DNA of 64,000 bases from Coffea arabica (Eukaryota; Streptophyta; Magnoliopsida; Gentianales; Rubiaceae): positions 22,710,001 through 22,774,000 of the forward strand of contig NC_092312.1 in NCBI RefSeq assembly GCF_036785885.1. The letters run 5' to 3'. The position numbers were made by a program, and so were the translations under genes. The notes under the pieces are model-generated. The model was given only the letters and a program-made list of their open reading frames with translations. It had not been told where the DNA came from and searched no databases. Below, one piece after another: positions 63,005 through 64,000 of the stretch; position 1 is the stretch's first letter, and every line of letters starts with the position of its first letter.

Positions 63005-64000
63005 TCAATATAAGTCTTAGCTGTTATTATCCTTCAAAACAAAATGAGGGCTCACCCAGTTCCCAAGGTACCTTATCCCAGCTTTTAAACCAAATACAGA
63101 GTTTGACGAGTACTCATATCTTGCGAATTGCTCGGGCTTTTGCCCTTCTTAGCTCAATCTTTAAGGTAGCTCTTCGCGTTTCAAACAGGATTTCCTATAT
63201 ATGCTTGAAAGAACCTAAATGCGGAATTCGGTTAAATTTGATTCCACAAATGGGCAACCATAGTAATTGATCTTTACCAACGCCAAATTAGGGCTACATG
63301 CCTCGTGTCAATAGATTCCTATTTCGAAGATTCTAGATAAAACAGCATGACAACTACAAAAGCAAATACTTAAATGCAAAAAGGTGTCTGGTACATTCCT
63401 AATCCATAAATGGTATGGTATTAACTACATTCCCCTCGTTCTCTCCCCCCATCTTGCTCAAGGCCATAACCCAGCAGGCACAGCATGCATTGTTACAGGA
63501 GCACAAGTTGAATACAGGCTCAGGCAGCTCATTCAGCTAGGGTACTTGGAAATTGAGCGTGATGGTACCATCTAATGGCAATTGAAATGCAAGCACCATT
63601 GTACTACGTCAAGATGTATATTCCAACAGTCGACGGACTGCACGGAACAAATAACTTGGAAAACTACACGGGCAAAAAGGCTGCATCTGGATAGAGAGAG
63701 CAAAAACAGACTAAAAAGATGGTTACCCCGGTACAGAAAATGGTGAAGAGCTACGACAGAGGGAAGGCAAATCAGCAACATCAAAGCACGGATGTTCTTC
63801 AGTCATATAGCACATTACAGTACCCCGACGTACAAAAAATAGCTTTCAGAATGCAAGGCCAGAGGTATCTCCTCATTAAGAAAACAACTGCACATGTAGA
63901 ATAAGCTTGAGAACATAATTCACAACTAACGTAGCTGCCAAGTGCAAGCGTAATATTATCATAAATAGGTGATAAAATTCCAAGCTACAGTATCTTTTAA
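63005..64000. other. Right edge: possible last exon at about 63,480-63,574
   Basis: A plus-strand frame ends VTGAQVEYRLRQLIQLGYLE then IERDGTI and a stop at 63,572-63,574, preceded by several CAG acceptor-like sites (63,476, 63,482, 63,497). The peptide resembles an amphipathic winged-helix-like end, but I do not recognise the family and see no upstream exon. The rest of the stretch shows no supported feature. Confidence 0.25.

Overview
This is nuclear DNA of a flowering plant, probably a eudicot. It is AT-rich, its genes have GT-AG introns, and it carries plant-type hAT, Helitron, Mutator-like and miniature inverted-repeat elements. I cannot name the species from sequence alone. Real genes are sparse. 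Most short open frames in the window are chance frames in repeats or introns.

Layout. (1) 1-6.4 kb: no intact gene. It holds four evenly built short hairpins (31-258), then minus-strand exon fragments of unrelated genes: a protein disulfide isomerase piece (471-782), a prolyl-tRNA synthetase exon (2036-2160) and an unrecognised two-exon piece (5029-5330). A segment at about 5.85-6.4 kb resembles part of the large repeat further right. (2) 6.4-10.8 kb: AT-rich repeats and partial duplications. (3) 10,795-44,880: a direct tandem array of four units, about 8,529 bp each. Each unit holds a cluster of three small inverted-repeat elements, a 1,370-bp hAT element with a target duplication, a minus-strand Helitron with an eroded RPA1-like gene, and plus-strand sequence that looks like the 5' part of a gene. 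(4) 44,972-46,117: catalytic exons of a divergent papain-type cysteine protease, just outside the last unit, interrupted by one in-frame stop. (5) 46.2-52.8 kb: a foldback structure and a 2,355-bp hAT element with a perfect 8-bp target duplication. (6) 52,880-58,408: an intact eight-exon gene for mitochondrial TIM21 (309 residues), the best gene in the window. (7) 59,691-61,197, minus: a two-exon gene for a 108-residue membrane protein. (8) 61,770-62,995: a Mutator-like element with about 200-bp terminal inverted repeats and a perfect 9-bp target duplication, carrying a captured fragment of an armadillo-repeat gene (a Pack-MULE). (9) 63.0-64.0 kb: a possible last exon of an unidentified gene.

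The most notable observation is the array. Copies 2 and 3 look identical. Copy 1 differs only in its left about 2.1 kb, and copy 4 only in its right about 1.5 kb. That pattern fits an old two-copy duplication followed by recent amplification of one chimeric unit by unequal exchange. An assembly artefact must also be excluded. The array ends inside or next to the protease gene, so its presumptive 5' part is present four times but its catalytic exons only once.
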